In this document: in pieces, positions 25,397-33,749 of the stretch
How the letters are laid out: every line of letters begins with the position of its first letter
Position numbering within the stretch: the first letter of the stretch is position 1
Source: JAGQIB01 sp041393395
GTDB lineage: Bacteria > ARS69
DNA: 64,000 nucleotides
NCBI GenBank assembly: GCA_041393395.1
Contig: JAWKKG010000005.1
Coordinates: forward strand, 124,001-188,000
Direction of reading: 5' to 3'
Position numbers and translations under genes: made by a program
The notes under the pieces: model-generated
Told to the model about the DNA's origin: nothing
Database searches by the model: none
The model's input: the letters and a program-made list of their open reading frames with translations, nothing else

Positions 25397-27715
25397 CTAT
25401 CTCCAGCGCGCGACTTCCGGGATCCGTGCGAGCGACTCCCGCTCCGCCAGAGCCTGCCGGACCATCTCCCGTCCTTCGCGTTCCTGCCCGGACTGGGCGA
25501 GCGCGATGCCGAGGTGCGCCCGAACCTCGGCGTCCCCCGTCGCGTCCAGCGCGCGCCGCAGCGGCGCGATCGCCTCCGCGGGTTCGCCGGCCCGGATCGC
25601 CGCCCAGCCGAACGTGTCGAGCGTGGCCGGATCGTCGGGCGCGAGCTCGAGAGCCTTGCGGGCGTGGACGAGCGCGTCCTTCGCGTCGAGATTCTCGTTC
25701 GCGAGAATCCAGGCGAGGTTGTTCCGGAGATCGGCGTCCTCCGCGAGCGCGGGGAGCGCGGCCCGCAACACGGCGACCGCTTCGCGGGCACGACCCGCAT
25801 GGGACAGCGCGAGCGCCTTGCCGTTCACCGCCGCCGCCAGGTTCGCGTCGAGCGCGAGCGCGCGATCGTACGCGGTGAGTGCGCCGGCCGTATCCCCGGC
25901 TTCCTCGCGCGCCTGGCCGAGCGCGGCGAGCGTTTCCGGATCCTCCGGCGACAGGCGTGCCGCACGCTCCAGTGCAGCGACGGCCGCGTTCGCGTCGCCC
26001 GCCTCCGACTCGAGCGAGCCGAGACGTCGCCACGCTTCCGCGTGCTCCGGATCGATCTCGAGCACTTCCTGGTACATCGCGCGTGCCGCCGCGACGTCGC
26101 CGAGCTGACGGCGGGCCCAGGCGAGGTTCATGCGCGGCTTCAGCTGCGCGGGTTGCAGGCGAATCTCCTCCTCGCACCAGCGGGCCGCCTCCGACCAGTT
26201 CTCGCGGAGCCGCTCCAGGAGCGCGAGCTTCTCGACCACGTTCGAGTTCCTCGGGTCCTGCCGGCGGAGGTCCAGCAGCATCCGCTCGCCCTCTTCGTAG
26301 CGTCCGCTCATGAGGATCGTGGGCAGCTCCTGCAGGCGGTTGAAGAACTCGACCATGTCCTTGGGGTCGCGGCCGCCGAGATTCCACAGATCGTCCTGGG
26401 CGTCGCCGCCGACCGCGCCGACGTATCCGAGGCGCTCGAGCCGTTCGCGCGCGGCCTCGTCCAGCGCGACCTCGTCGGCGCCGATCGCGCCGCCGCGCGC
26501 CTCGAACGAACGCATCTCCGCGCGCAGCTCCGATACGACCTCCGGTTGCTCGTCCACGAGGTTCGTCGTTTCCGAGGGATCCTTCGATAGATCGTAGAGC
26601 TCGGCTCGCGGCGCCTCGATCAGCTTCCACGGCCCGCGCCGGATCGTCCGCAACCCCGCCCAGTCGAAGTGATAGCGCGGGAACAGACATTCCCCGTGCA
26701 CGAACGCCGGGCCCTCCCCGCTCCCGAGTGCGAGCGGCAGGCACGACCCGCCGTCGACGTCGCCGGGGATCCCGTCGGCCAGACCCAAGGCGTCGAGCGC
26801 GGTCGGCATCACGTCCGCGAGCGACACGGGATCCTCCACCCGTTCCCCGATCGGCACCGCCGGCCCCGCGAGGATCCAGGGAACCCGCAATGTGGACTCG
26901 TACGTGAACAGACCATGCGTCGACTCGCCGTGCTCGCCGAGCGACTCGCCGTGGTCGGCCGTGACGAGCACCGTCACGCCGGACCGGGCGTCGCCGAGCG
27001 ACTCGAGAATCCGACCGATCTGCTCGTCCACGAACGCGATCTCGCCGTCGTAGGGTTCCATCCCCACGCGCATGAACCGCGCCGGCGGCCGGTACATCGC
27101 GTGCGGATCGAAGTAGTGGATCCACGTGAAGAACGGCTCCGGGCCGCGGGACGCATCGCGCAACCACTCCAGCGCGGCGTCGGTCGTGGAGGAAGCGATA
27201 CGCTCGTCGTAGAACATCCGCTCCGCGACGGCTTCCGCGTTCTCGACGCCCGCCACGCCGGCCGACGACTCCACGAGCGCGTCGTCGTAGTGATCGAAAC
27301 CCTGGTCGAGCCCGAACTCGCGCGTCACCGGGAAGGCCGAGACGAACGCCGCGGTGCGCCAGCCGCGCTCCTTCAGGATCTCCGCGAGCGTGAGACCTTC
27401 GTCGGACAGGCGGGCGGTCCCGTTGTCGCGCACCCCGTGTCGATCGGGATAGAGACCGGTCATGATCGTGGTGTGGCTCGGCGCCGTGAGCGGGACCGGC
27501 GCCTGCGTCTGCAGGAAACGCGTGCCGGCGTCGGCGAGAGCGTCGAGATGCGGAGTGGCCCCCGTCCGCGCGCCGAACGCGCCGATCCGATCGGCGCGGC
27601 ACGTGTCGATCGTGACGAGGATCAGGCCCTTGGGCTCGGGCGCGCGGTCGCAGCTCCCGAGCCCGAGCGCGAGGAACGTCGACGCGAGGAGCCCGAGCTT
27701 CCGGGGTCGAATCAT
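25397..27715 (-). CDS. Sulfatase-like lipoprotein with TPR repeats (Thr at the nucleophile position)
   Basis: 772 residues. I start at the ATG at 27715, giving a lipoprotein signal peptide (LALGLGSC22); it overlaps the upstream stop by one base (TGATG). An alkaline-phosphatase-superfamily/sulfatase domain spans about 30-460: ILVTIDTCRAD metal site, T77-A-P-S-H81 where sulfatases have CxPSR, GLYPDRHGVRDNG, and TADHGESLGEHGE. The C-terminal region (about 480-760) is TPR. Because the formylglycine Cys/Ser is Thr, it may use Thr directly, as phosphoethanolamine transferases and nucleotide pyrophosphatases do. Three relatives lie at 33.9-39.1 kb. The product's target is unknown. Confidence 0.85.
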   Translation of the reverse strand: MIRPRKLGLLASTFLALGLGSCDRAPEPKGLILVTIDTCRADRIGAFGARTGATPHLDALADAGTRFLQTQAPVPLTAPSHTTIMTGLYPDRHGVRDNGTARLSDEGLTLAEILKERGWRTAAFVSAFPVTREFGLDQGFDHYDDALVESSAGVAGVENAEAVAERMFYDERIASSTTDAALEWLRDASRGPEPFFTWIHYFDPHAMYRPPARFMRVGMEPYDGEIAFVDEQIGRILESLGDARSGVTVLVTADHGESLGEHGESTHGLFTYESTLRVPWILAGPAVPIGERVEDPVSLADVMPTALDALGLADGIPGDVDGGSCLPLALGSGEGPAFVHGECLFPRYHFDWAGLRTIRRGPWKLIEAPRAELYDLSKDPSETTNLVDEQPEVVSELRAEMRSFEARGGAIGADEVALDEAARERLERLGYVGAVGGDAQDDLWNLGGRDPKDMVEFFNRLQELPTILMSGRYEEGERMLLDLRRQDPRNSNVVEKLALLERLRENWSEAARWCEEEIRLQPAQLKPRMNLAWARRQLGDVAAARAMYQEVLEIDPEHAEAWRRLGSLESEAGDANAAVAALERAARLSPEDPETLAALGQAREEAGDTAGALTAYDRALALDANLAAAVNGKALALSHAGRAREAVAVLRAALPALAEDADLRNNLAWILANENLDAKDALVHARKALELAPDDPATLDTFGWAAIRAGEPAEAIAPLRRALDATGDAEVRAHLGIALAQSGQEREGREMVRQALAERESLARIPEVARWR

Positions 27716-28632
27716 CAACCGCGCTTGCGAGCGGACATCAGGTAGCCCGACACCAGGATGACGGCGAGCGGAGCCGCCCACCAGAAGCGGGGCCGACGCG
27801 ACTCACCGGGCGCGGACTCGCTCGCGGAGATCCAGTGACGATAGTCCACGGTACCGCGACCGAGGCGCGTCTTGCCTTCGTCGTTGCCGTCGGTGATCAC
27901 GCTGATGTCGGCCGGATACGGAGAGGCCTCCATCTCCGCCGTGACCTCCCAGCCCCAGTCGTTCCAGGTGGCGTCGACGTCGTTGCGGCTGTCGTTCACG
28001 ATCGCGAGGTCGTTCGCGAAGATGCGGTTCGTGTGCTGCTCGGAACCGCCGATGACCGGCTGCGACTCCTTCCCGGAGATCGCGATCGCGCGCGGCTTGT
28101 TGTTCGAGAGCTCGTTGTTCCAGATCTGCGGGGAAGACGCGTACGCCATGATTCCGAACGTCCGGCACTCCTGGATCACGTTGTGCTCGATCAGCGCGCT
28201 CTCGCTGTCCCGGAGATTGATGCCCCAGCCGAAGTCCGTGATCACGTTGCCGCGAATCGTGGGGCTCGCGTTCTCCACGTAGATCGCGGAACCCGCGATC
28301 TCCCCTCGCTCGAACGTGAATCCCTCCACGACCGTGGAGCGGTCGCCCTCCAGGATCTCGAGCACCCGGTCGCTGAGTGCGTCCTCGCCGAGGTCGGCGC
28401 CCTTGATCACGGTGGAGTCGGGCCCCGCCGCGGACACGAGCCGGACCCCGGGCTTCATCCGGATCATCTCCACGTAGCGGCCGGGAGCGACCACCACCGT
28501 GTCGCCGGCCTGGGCCGCCGACACCCCCGCCTGGATGGAGACGTGCTCGGCCGGCACGTGAATCGTGGCGGCCGGGGCGGCGGACGCCAGCCCCAGGATC
28601 GACGGGATGAGAATCGAGGTCGCGATGCGCAC
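27715..28632 (-). CDS. Exported right-handed beta-helix protein with C-terminal membrane anchor
   Basis: 305 residues: signal peptide ending APAA, then parallel beta-helix (NosD/PbH1-like) repeats, seen as IYVENASPTIRGNVIT, INLRDSESALIEHNVI and IWNNELSNNKPRAIAI. Near the C-terminus (about 275-300) there is one hydrophobic helix followed by the basic tail SARKRG, resembling a membrane anchor or PGF/LPXTG-style sorting end without a clear motif. Middle gene of the minus-strand operon: six bases after the TPR glycosyltransferase and one base overlapping the sulfatase-like gene. Confidence 0.75.
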   Translation of the reverse strand: MRIATSILIPSILGLASAAPAATIHVPAEHVSIQAGVSAAQAGDTVVVAPGRYVEMIRMKPGVRLVSAAGPDSTVIKGADLGEDALSDRVLEILEGDRSTVVEGFTFERGEIAGSAIYVENASPTIRGNVITDFGWGINLRDSESALIEHNVIQECRTFGIMAYASSPQIWNNELSNNKPRAIAISGKESQPVIGGSEQHTNRIFANDLAIVNDSRNDVDATWNDWGWEVTAEMEASPYPADISVITDGNDEGKTRLGRGTVDYRHWISASESAPGESRRPRFWWAAPLAVILVSGYLMSARKRG

Positions 28633-28638
28633 GGGGAA

Positions 28639-30597
28639 TCACTCCTCCTCGGAAGGGGCCTCGCCCGCGAGCATTCCGCGGGCCCGGTCCAGGTTCTGCC
28701 GGGCGTTCCGATGCCCGGGGTCGATCGCGAGCGTCCGCTCCCAGCACTCGACGGCCTCGGGGAGCCGCCCCTCGCGCGCCAGAAGGACGCCGAGGTTGTT
28801 CCAGCCCTCGACGTGCGTCGAGTCGGCGGCGACGCACTCTCGGTACGCCGCCTCGGCGTCGGCCGGGCGACCCAGACGTTCGAGCACGACGCCCCGGTTG
28901 TAAAGCACCGGAACGTCGCGCAGGCCGGCGCGCAGCGCGTCGTCGTAGGCCCGCGCCGCCTCCTCCAGGCGCCCCGCCCGCGTGAGCGCCTGGGCGTACG
29001 ACGCGAGATTGCGGCCGTCACCGGGATCGTGCGCGCGCTCCCGCTCGAACGCGGAGAGGGCGGACTCGAGGTCCCCTTGCGAGGCGTACATCGTCCCGAG
29101 GTTCAGATAGCCGTCCGGGTAGCCCGGATCCGTCGCCAGGACCCTCCGCTGGTACTCGATTGCGAGCGGGAGGTTCCCGTCGTCCCGGTGGATGTTCGCG
29201 ATCGACTGGTAGTACTGCGCCGGGGACGGCGTGTACGCGCGGGTCCACGGGTTCACGTTCACCGCGACGCCGAGCGTGACGACGGCGGCGAGCGCGCCCC
29301 ACGCGGCCGGACGGCGGGAAACGAGACCCGCCCCGAGACGTCGTGCGCCTTCCAGCGCCAGCAGGATCAGGAGCGGACGAAGCGGGAGACGATACCGCGC
29401 CGTGACGAAGAAGGGGATCACGCTCGCCGCGTAGACGAGCGCGTAGAGCACCGCGACGCGACCGGGACCGCGATCGCGCCACAGACCGATCGCGCCCACG
29501 ACCGCGAGCGGCATGACCACGTAGAAAATCGCGAGCGACGGCAACGCGAGAGGGCCCCAGTCCCGCAGGAAGAGGCGGATGTCGCGGTTGTTCGAGAACT
29601 CGATGCCGCCGAGGAAGAACGTCGCCTTGCGGAAGGTCAGCCGCAGCGCGTCGACCGGGTGTGCGCGCCACCAGTCCAGCCCCCGCTCGAACCAGTAGGC
29701 CGAAACCTCCGACGGACGGAGCTCCCGCCCGCGCGCCTCCTCCGCGAGACGAATCGAGTCCTCGTATCCGCCCCACCAGTCCACGCGCATGATCGACGGC
29801 GCGGTCGCGGACCAGCCGTTCGCTTCCGGGTTGTTCCCGAGGAAGAAATTGAGCCCCGCCTGCGACGCGACGAGCACGCGATCGTGACCGACGCGCCAGT
29901 TCGCGAACGTGACCGGCAGCACGAGGAGGCAGGTGAAGGCAGTGAGTGCGGCGGCGCGCGGCAGGCCGGCGCGGCGGAGACGGAACGTCGCGTTGCGCCA
30001 TGCGAGCGCGAGCACCGCGGCGACGGGCGCGAAGAGCAGGATGTTCGGCCGGGTGATCGCGAACGCCCCGAGGACTAGCCCGGCAAGGGCCCAGTCCCGG
30101 ACCCTTCCGGACTCTCCGGCCCGAAGCAACGTGAGCAGAAGAAGGGTGGCCAGCGGCGCGAGCAGGGACTCGAGCAGGAGATCCGCCTCGAAGTACCAGA
30201 GCAGACCATCGAGCGCCACCACGAGAGCCGCCAGGCCGGCCACCGCCGGCCTTTCCGGCAGCACGCGGCGGGCCACGCGGTAGATCAGCCAGGGCGTGAT
30301 CGCGCCGAGCCCGAGCTGGAAGACCCGGATCGCCTCGAACGGGGGCGGATTCGCCCCGAACCATCGGTACGCGAGCCCCAGGAGGACGGGATAGAGCGGC
30401 GCCCGGAAGAACGGGAGCTGGGCGCCCCAGTTTCCGTCCGCGATCTCGCGGGCCCAGAGATCGTGATAGCCCTCGTCCATGACCGGATGGTCGAAGTACG
30501 GATTCGCCCGGATCTGGAGGAAATAGACGAGGCGGAGCGCGAGCCCGAGGGCGGTGGCGAGCCAGGGAAACCAGCGGGCGGTGAGGACTCTGGTCAC
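28639..30597 (-). CDS. GT39/GT-C-like membrane glycosyltransferase with C-terminal TPR repeats
   Basis: 652 residues. About ten membrane spans; the first periplasmic loop has DHPVMDEGYHDLWAREIADG, with the acidic pair expected for GT-C enzymes, followed by FFRAPLYPVLLGLAYRWFG and later ITRPNILLFAPVAA. The C-terminal part (about 460-640) is TPR, with canonical LGTMYASQGDLESALSAFE and NLGVLLAREGRLPEAVECWE. This PMT/ArnT-like plan, polyprenyl-phosphate-sugar donor and extracytoplasmic transfer, is inferred. First gene of the operon that continues with the beta-helix and sulfatase-like genes; no clear promoter is visible. Confidence 0.75.
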   Translation of the reverse strand: MTRVLTARWFPWLATALGLALRLVYFLQIRANPYFDHPVMDEGYHDLWAREIADGNWGAQLPFFRAPLYPVLLGLAYRWFGANPPPFEAIRVFQLGLGAITPWLIYRVARRVLPERPAVAGLAALVVALDGLLWYFEADLLLESLLAPLATLLLLTLLRAGESGRVRDWALAGLVLGAFAITRPNILLFAPVAAVLALAWRNATFRLRRAGLPRAAALTAFTCLLVLPVTFANWRVGHDRVLVASQAGLNFFLGNNPEANGWSATAPSIMRVDWWGGYEDSIRLAEEARGRELRPSEVSAYWFERGLDWWRAHPVDALRLTFRKATFFLGGIEFSNNRDIRLFLRDWGPLALPSLAIFYVVMPLAVVGAIGLWRDRGPGRVAVLYALVYAASVIPFFVTARYRLPLRPLLILLALEGARRLGAGLVSRRPAAWGALAAVVTLGVAVNVNPWTRAYTPSPAQYYQSIANIHRDDGNLPLAIEYQRRVLATDPGYPDGYLNLGTMYASQGDLESALSAFERERAHDPGDGRNLASYAQALTRAGRLEEAARAYDDALRAGLRDVPVLYNRGVVLERLGRPADAEAAYRECVAADSTHVEGWNNLGVLLAREGRLPEAVECWERTLAIDPGHRNARQNLDRARGMLAGEAPSEEE

Positions 30598-30682
30598 TCG
30601 ATCAGGACTCCGGGTCGGGGCGAGGTCGCCCGGGGACCGCGTTTTTACCCCCCATACCGGGGTGTTCGGACCCGGTGATGCG
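30598..30682. other. Divergent intergenic region
   Basis: Spacer between the minus-strand membrane glycosyltransferase and the promoter of the first secreted-protein gene. A GGTAAAAAC stretch on the minus strand (near 30645) is AT-rich for this genome, but I see no matching -35. No gene. Confidence 0.35.
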
Positions 30683-30712
30683 TTGACACGGGTACCGCTA
30701 CTGTGGGAACAT
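30683..30712 (+). promoter_or_regulatory. Candidate promoter, first secreted-protein paralogue
   Basis: TTGACA (30683-30688) with GAACAT 18 bases later (30707-30712). The same TTGACA with an 18-base spacer precedes the third paralogue, giving a leader of about 225 bases. The -10 is poor. Confidence 0.4.
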
Positions 30713-30941
30713 CATGGCACACATCTGGTTCTTGCGCCTTTGGTTGCTGGATCCGCGTGAGCTACCTCCTCCTCTCAGGTGGCGAAAGCGGGGGTTGCTG
30801 GACCGCAGCATGGGCCTCTCGCCGAAGCGACTTCCGCGATTGGCCTCCGCGTCGGCATCGTTTTGCCATCCGGGGCTCGTCCCCTGGCCGACGGGGTTGG
30901 ATGGCCTACTTCCTGGATGATTCCTGAGGGGGTCTAAGCAC
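30713..30941 (+). promoter_or_regulatory. Conserved structured leader, copy 1
   Basis: Homologous to the leader at 32741-32994. Hairpin I: TCGC-c-GAAG (30819-30827), CGA loop, CTTC-c-GCGA (30831-30839), keeping a C-C mismatch. Hairpin II: CGTCGGC (30850-30856) with GCCGACG (30887-30893), containing an inner GGGG/CCCC stem. A 68-codon upstream frame (ATG 30714, stop 30918-30920) ends 21 bases before the gene. A GGGGGTCT ribosome-site region precedes the start in both copies. Confidence 0.5.
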
Positions 30942-31664
30942 ATGCGTAAGTTCTTCCTCTCTGCCTTCGTTCTGGCCGCGTCGCTCGTGGTTGCTTCGAA
31001 CGGTCTCGCGCTCGAGAAGTCCGCGGCGCGTTTCTCGGACGACAGCCGTGACGGTTGGGCCGCCGGCGGCGCCACCTGCTCCGTCGCTTACTACAACATC
31101 TGCACCGGCTGGATCTGGGTTTGGTCGGGCTGGTCGGCCGGCGACGTCGTCGGTACGCAGTTCGACGCTTGTGGCACGAACTGCACGCTCGACTCCGGCT
31201 TCATGTACTTCACCACCGGCGCGCCCTCCGGCTACGGCTTCACGGGCAACGCCGCGGTGAGCGCGGGCGACGGCAACGGCTGCCCGACTGGTGCTCCGCT
31301 GGCTTCGCAGGCCTTCCTGCCGATCTCCGGCTGGAACCTGCTGAACTGGGGCGGCGTCGCGGTCCCGAACTCGTACGTCGTTGCGGTCGAGTTCGCCGCT
31401 TCGCAGGGCCTTCCGAACCCGGCCGCGGTGGCGACCGAGCACCCGGCGGCTGGCCCGACGGGTCCGGCGGCTTGCGGCACCTGCTACCCGACCAACCGCA
31501 CGAACCACTCGTTCTACTACGGTACGTCCGGCTCGCCGCTGTGCCCGGGCTCCGCGCTGAACGACGGCGTGTGCGACGCGCAGCTCCTCTTCGACACGCT
31601 GCTGAACTGCATCGTCTCCGTCGAGGACTCCAGCTGGGGCACCGTGAAGAACCTGTACCGCTAG
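30942..31664 (+). CDS. Secreted Cys- and aromatic-rich protein of unknown family, paralogue 1
   Basis: 240 residues, family not recognised. Signal peptide MRKFFLSAFVLAASLVVAS with cleavage near GLA; mature protein begins LEKSAARFS. Conserved with the next two genes: AYYNICTGWIWVWSGW, GAPSGYGFTG, FLPISGWNLL, then HPAAGPTGPAACGTCYPTNR, NHSFYYG and SWGTVKNLYR. At least eight Cys suggest disulphide bonds; Gly/Trp/Tyr richness suggests a beta-rich, surface or adhesive protein, by inference only. Codon use and GC resemble neighbours. It has its own long leader and a terminator. Confidence 0.8.
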   Translation: MRKFFLSAFVLAASLVVASNGLALEKSAARFSDDSRDGWAAGGATCSVAYYNICTGWIWVWSGWSAGDVVGTQFDACGTNCTLDSGFMYFTTGAPSGYGFTGNAAVSAGDGNGCPTGAPLASQAFLPISGWNLLNWGGVAVPNSYVVAVEFAASQGLPNPAAVATEHPAAGPTGPAACGTCYPTNRTNHSFYYGTSGSPLCPGSALNDGVCDAQLLFDTLLNCIVSVEDSSWGTVKNLYR

Positions 31665-31711
31665 TTCTCTTCGAGAACTTCGGAAGGATCACGTCCCATC
31701 AGGGATCACGG

Positions 31712-31737
31712 GGGCGCCGACGCGAGTCGGCGCCCTT
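31712..31737 (+). terminator. Hairpin terminator after paralogue 1
   Basis: Perfect 10-bp stem GGGCGCCGAC (31712-31721) with GTCGGCGCCC (31726-31735), GCGA loop, then TTCGTGTTT. The T-tract is interrupted, so readthrough into paralogue 2 is possible. Confidence 0.7.
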
Positions 31738-31795
31738 CGTGTTTCCGGGACACTTGCTCGGCCTTCACGTCGGCTGCGAAACCGTCCTCGGAAAG

Positions 31796-31826
31796 TGACT
31801 TCGCGCAAGCGAGAGAGGAGAAGTCA
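31796..31826 (+). promoter_or_regulatory. Hairpin presenting the ribosome site of paralogue 2
   Basis: TGACTTC (31796-31802) pairs perfectly with GAAGTCA (31820-31826), so the stem includes the A of the ATG while most of GAGGAG lies in the 17-base loop. It may affect initiation. Confidence 0.4.
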
Positions 31827-32563
31827 TGAGGTTCCGCGTTCCCCTGTTCGCGGCTGTCTCGTTCGCCTTCGCACTCGCCCTCGGTCTGATCGTGGTCGGC
31901 TCCGCTCGCGTATCCGCGCTCGAGAGAGCCGCCGCGCCCTTCGACGGGGAGCACGACGCCTGGTCCGCGGGCGGAGCGAGCGCCTCGATCTCCTACTACA
32001 ACATCTGCACCGGCTGGATCTGGGTCTGGTCCGGCTGGGAAGACGGGGATCGACTCGGACTCCAGGTCGACAGCTTCGGCTTCGGTTGCTACCTCCTTTC
32101 GAACTTCGCCTACTTCGTCTCGGCCGCTCCTTCGGGATACGGATTCACCGGAACCGCCGGCGTGCACGTGGCCGACTCGAACGACTGCCCGGTCGGAACG
32201 CTCGCCACTCAGCCGTTCCTTCCGATCACCGGCTGGAACCTGCTGACCTGGGGCATCCCGACGCCCGGGAGCTTCGTCCTGACCTACGACTTCGCGTCGA
32301 CGCAGGGCCTTCCGAACCCGGCCGCGATCGCGACCGAACATCCGGCGGCCGGCCCGACCGGCCCCGCCGCGTGCGGCACGTGCTACCCGACGAACCGCAC
32401 GAACCACTCGTTCTACTTCGGCAACGGAACGTCGCCCCAGTGCCCGGGTTCGCCGCTGAACGACGGGCTCTGCGACGCACAGTTCCTCTGGGAAGTGCAC
32501 ATGGCGTGTCCGTTCTCCGTCGACGAGTCGAGCTGGGGGCAGATCAAGGGGCTGTACCGCTAG
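31826..32563 (+). CDS. Secreted Cys- and aromatic-rich protein of unknown family, paralogue 2
   Basis: 245 residues, the most divergent of the three. Signal peptide MRFRVPLFAAVSFAFALALG, mature region near LERAAAPFD. It keeps SYYNICTGWIWVWSGW, FLPITGWNLLTWG, GLPNPAAIATEHPAAGPT, CYPTNRTNHSF and a final GLYR, but replaces TxFDxC with a QVDSFGFGCYLL segment. The start ATG has GAGGAG five bases upstream. Unlike paralogues 1 and 3 it lacks the long homologous leader; only a 160-base gap with a hairpin precedes it, so it may depend on readthrough or a weak local promoter. Confidence 0.8.
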   Translation: MRFRVPLFAAVSFAFALALGLIVVGSARVSALERAAAPFDGEHDAWSAGGASASISYYNICTGWIWVWSGWEDGDRLGLQVDSFGFGCYLLSNFAYFVSAAPSGYGFTGTAGVHVADSNDCPVGTLATQPFLPITGWNLLTWGIPTPGSFVLTYDFASTQGLPNPAAIATEHPAAGPTGPAACGTCYPTNRTNHSFYFGNGTSPQCPGSPLNDGLCDAQFLWEVHMACPFSVDESSWGQIKGLYR

Positions 32564-32710
32564 ATCCGCCCCCACGCTTCGCTTCCTGCCGCCGGACCCC
32601 AACCTTCCCGCCAGCTAGACTACCTAGCAGATTCCTGTGCAACGTTATCCACCAAACCTGCTAAGACCCTCCAAGGGTTGAAGTTATGCGGGGCCAATTC
32701 GGCCCCTCGG
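32564..32710 (+). other. Intergenic region after paralogue 2
   Basis: No gene. A GGGGCC/GGCCCC hairpin with an AATTC loop (32690-32706) sits directly upstream of the TTGACA of the next promoter. No T-tracted terminator is seen. Confidence 0.35.
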
Positions 32711-32740
32711 TTGACACCGGCTCCGAACTCATGCTACCCT
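32711..32740 (+). promoter_or_regulatory. Candidate promoter, third secreted-protein paralogue
   Basis: TTGACA (32711-32716), 18-base spacer ending in TGC, TACCCT (32735-32740): perfect -35 with an extended -10. The start codon is about 250 bases further on. Confidence 0.6.
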
Positions 32741-32994
32741 GCTCTCCGAGCTTCGGGATCCGGGCGAGTTCATGCTCGGGCCCCGGGGAGTTCGGACCGG
32801 CCCCGCGGGGAAGGTCGCGATCCCGCAGCCTCGAGGTTCATCGGAACCGAAGAGACTGCAGCTCGAACGATCCGCCGAAGCGATTCCGCGGCTCGTTCGT
32901 TCCGTCGGCCATTGGCTCTGCTACCCCGGAATGACTCACGGCCGACGGGCACAGGGGTGGCGACTTCAGTGATCCTTCCATGGGGGTCTTGCAC
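32741..32994 (+). promoter_or_regulatory. Conserved structured leader, copy 2
   Basis: Homologous to 30713-30941. Hairpin I: CCGC-c-GAA (32872-32879), GCGA tetraloop, TTC-c-GCGG (32884-32891), with the same C-C mismatch and changed closing pairs. Hairpin II: CCGTCGGCC (32902-32910) with GGCCGACGG (32940-32948), two pairs longer than in copy 1. A 66-codon upstream frame (32772-32972) ends 22 bases before the ATG at 32995. Confidence 0.5.
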
Positions 32995-33720
32995 ATGCGT
33001 AAGTTCTTCCTCTCTGCCTTCGTCCTCGCCGCGTCCCTCGCGGTGGCTTCGACGGGCATGGCGCTCGAGAAGTCGGCGGCGCGCTTCGCGGACGACAGCC
33101 GTGACGGCTGGTCGGCCGGCGGCACGACCTGCTCGGTCGCCTACTACAACATCTGCACCGGCTGGATCTGGGTGTGGTCGGGCTGGTCGGCCGGCGACGT
33201 CGTCGGTACGCAGTTCGACACGTGCAGCGGTGGTCCCTGCACGCTCGACTCCGGCTTCATGTACTTCACGACGGGCGCGCCCTCCGGCTACGGTTTCACG
33301 GGCTCCGCGGCCGTGAACGCTGGTGACGTCAACGGTTGCCCGACCGGTGCTCCGCTCGCTTCGCAGGCGTTCCTGCCGATCTCCGGCTGGAACCTCCTGA
33401 CCTGGGGCGTCTCGGTCCCGAGCTCGTACGTGATCTCCGTCGAGTTCGCCGCTTCGCAGGGTCTTCCGAACCCGGCCGCGATGGCGACCGAGCACCCGGC
33501 GGCTGGCCCGACGGGTCCGGCGGCTTGCGGTACCTGCTACCCGACCAACCGCACGAACCACTCGTTCTACTTCGGTACGTCCGGCTCGCCGCTGTGCCCG
33601 GGCTCCGCTCTGAACGACGGCGTGTGCGATGCGCAGCTCCTCTTCGACTCGCAGCTCGCCGGCTGCACGGTCTCCGTCGAGGACACGAGCTGGGGCACCG
33701 TGAAGAACCTGTACCGCTAG
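32995..33720 (+). CDS. Secreted Cys- and aromatic-rich protein of unknown family, paralogue 3
   Basis: 241 residues and about 85-90% identical by eye to paralogue 1, including the signal peptide MRKFFLSAFVLAAS and the C-terminus SWGTVKNLYR. The start is the ATG at 32995, which matches paralogue 1, rather than the ATG 15 bases upstream. It differs mainly in the DTCSGGPCTLDSG loop (one extra residue) and in LAGCTVSVEDTS. The near identity of genes and leaders indicates a recent duplication that carried the regulatory region. A strong terminator follows at once. Confidence 0.82.
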   Translation: MRKFFLSAFVLAASLAVASTGMALEKSAARFADDSRDGWSAGGTTCSVAYYNICTGWIWVWSGWSAGDVVGTQFDTCSGGPCTLDSGFMYFTTGAPSGYGFTGSAAVNAGDVNGCPTGAPLASQAFLPISGWNLLTWGVSVPSSYVISVEFAASQGLPNPAAMATEHPAAGPTGPAACGTCYPTNRTNHSFYFGTSGSPLCPGSALNDGVCDAQLLFDSQLAGCTVSVEDTSWGTVKNLYR

Positions 33721-33749
33721 TCGGTCCGGTTCTCGCTCTTTCGAGCGAC

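Noticed and set aside
30760..30830. Glycine-riboswitch-like pieces (CTCTCAGG and CGCCGAAG)
   Set aside because: The order and spacing do not match a glycine aptamer, and the second leader keeps only the CGCCGAAG part, which is explained by hairpin I.
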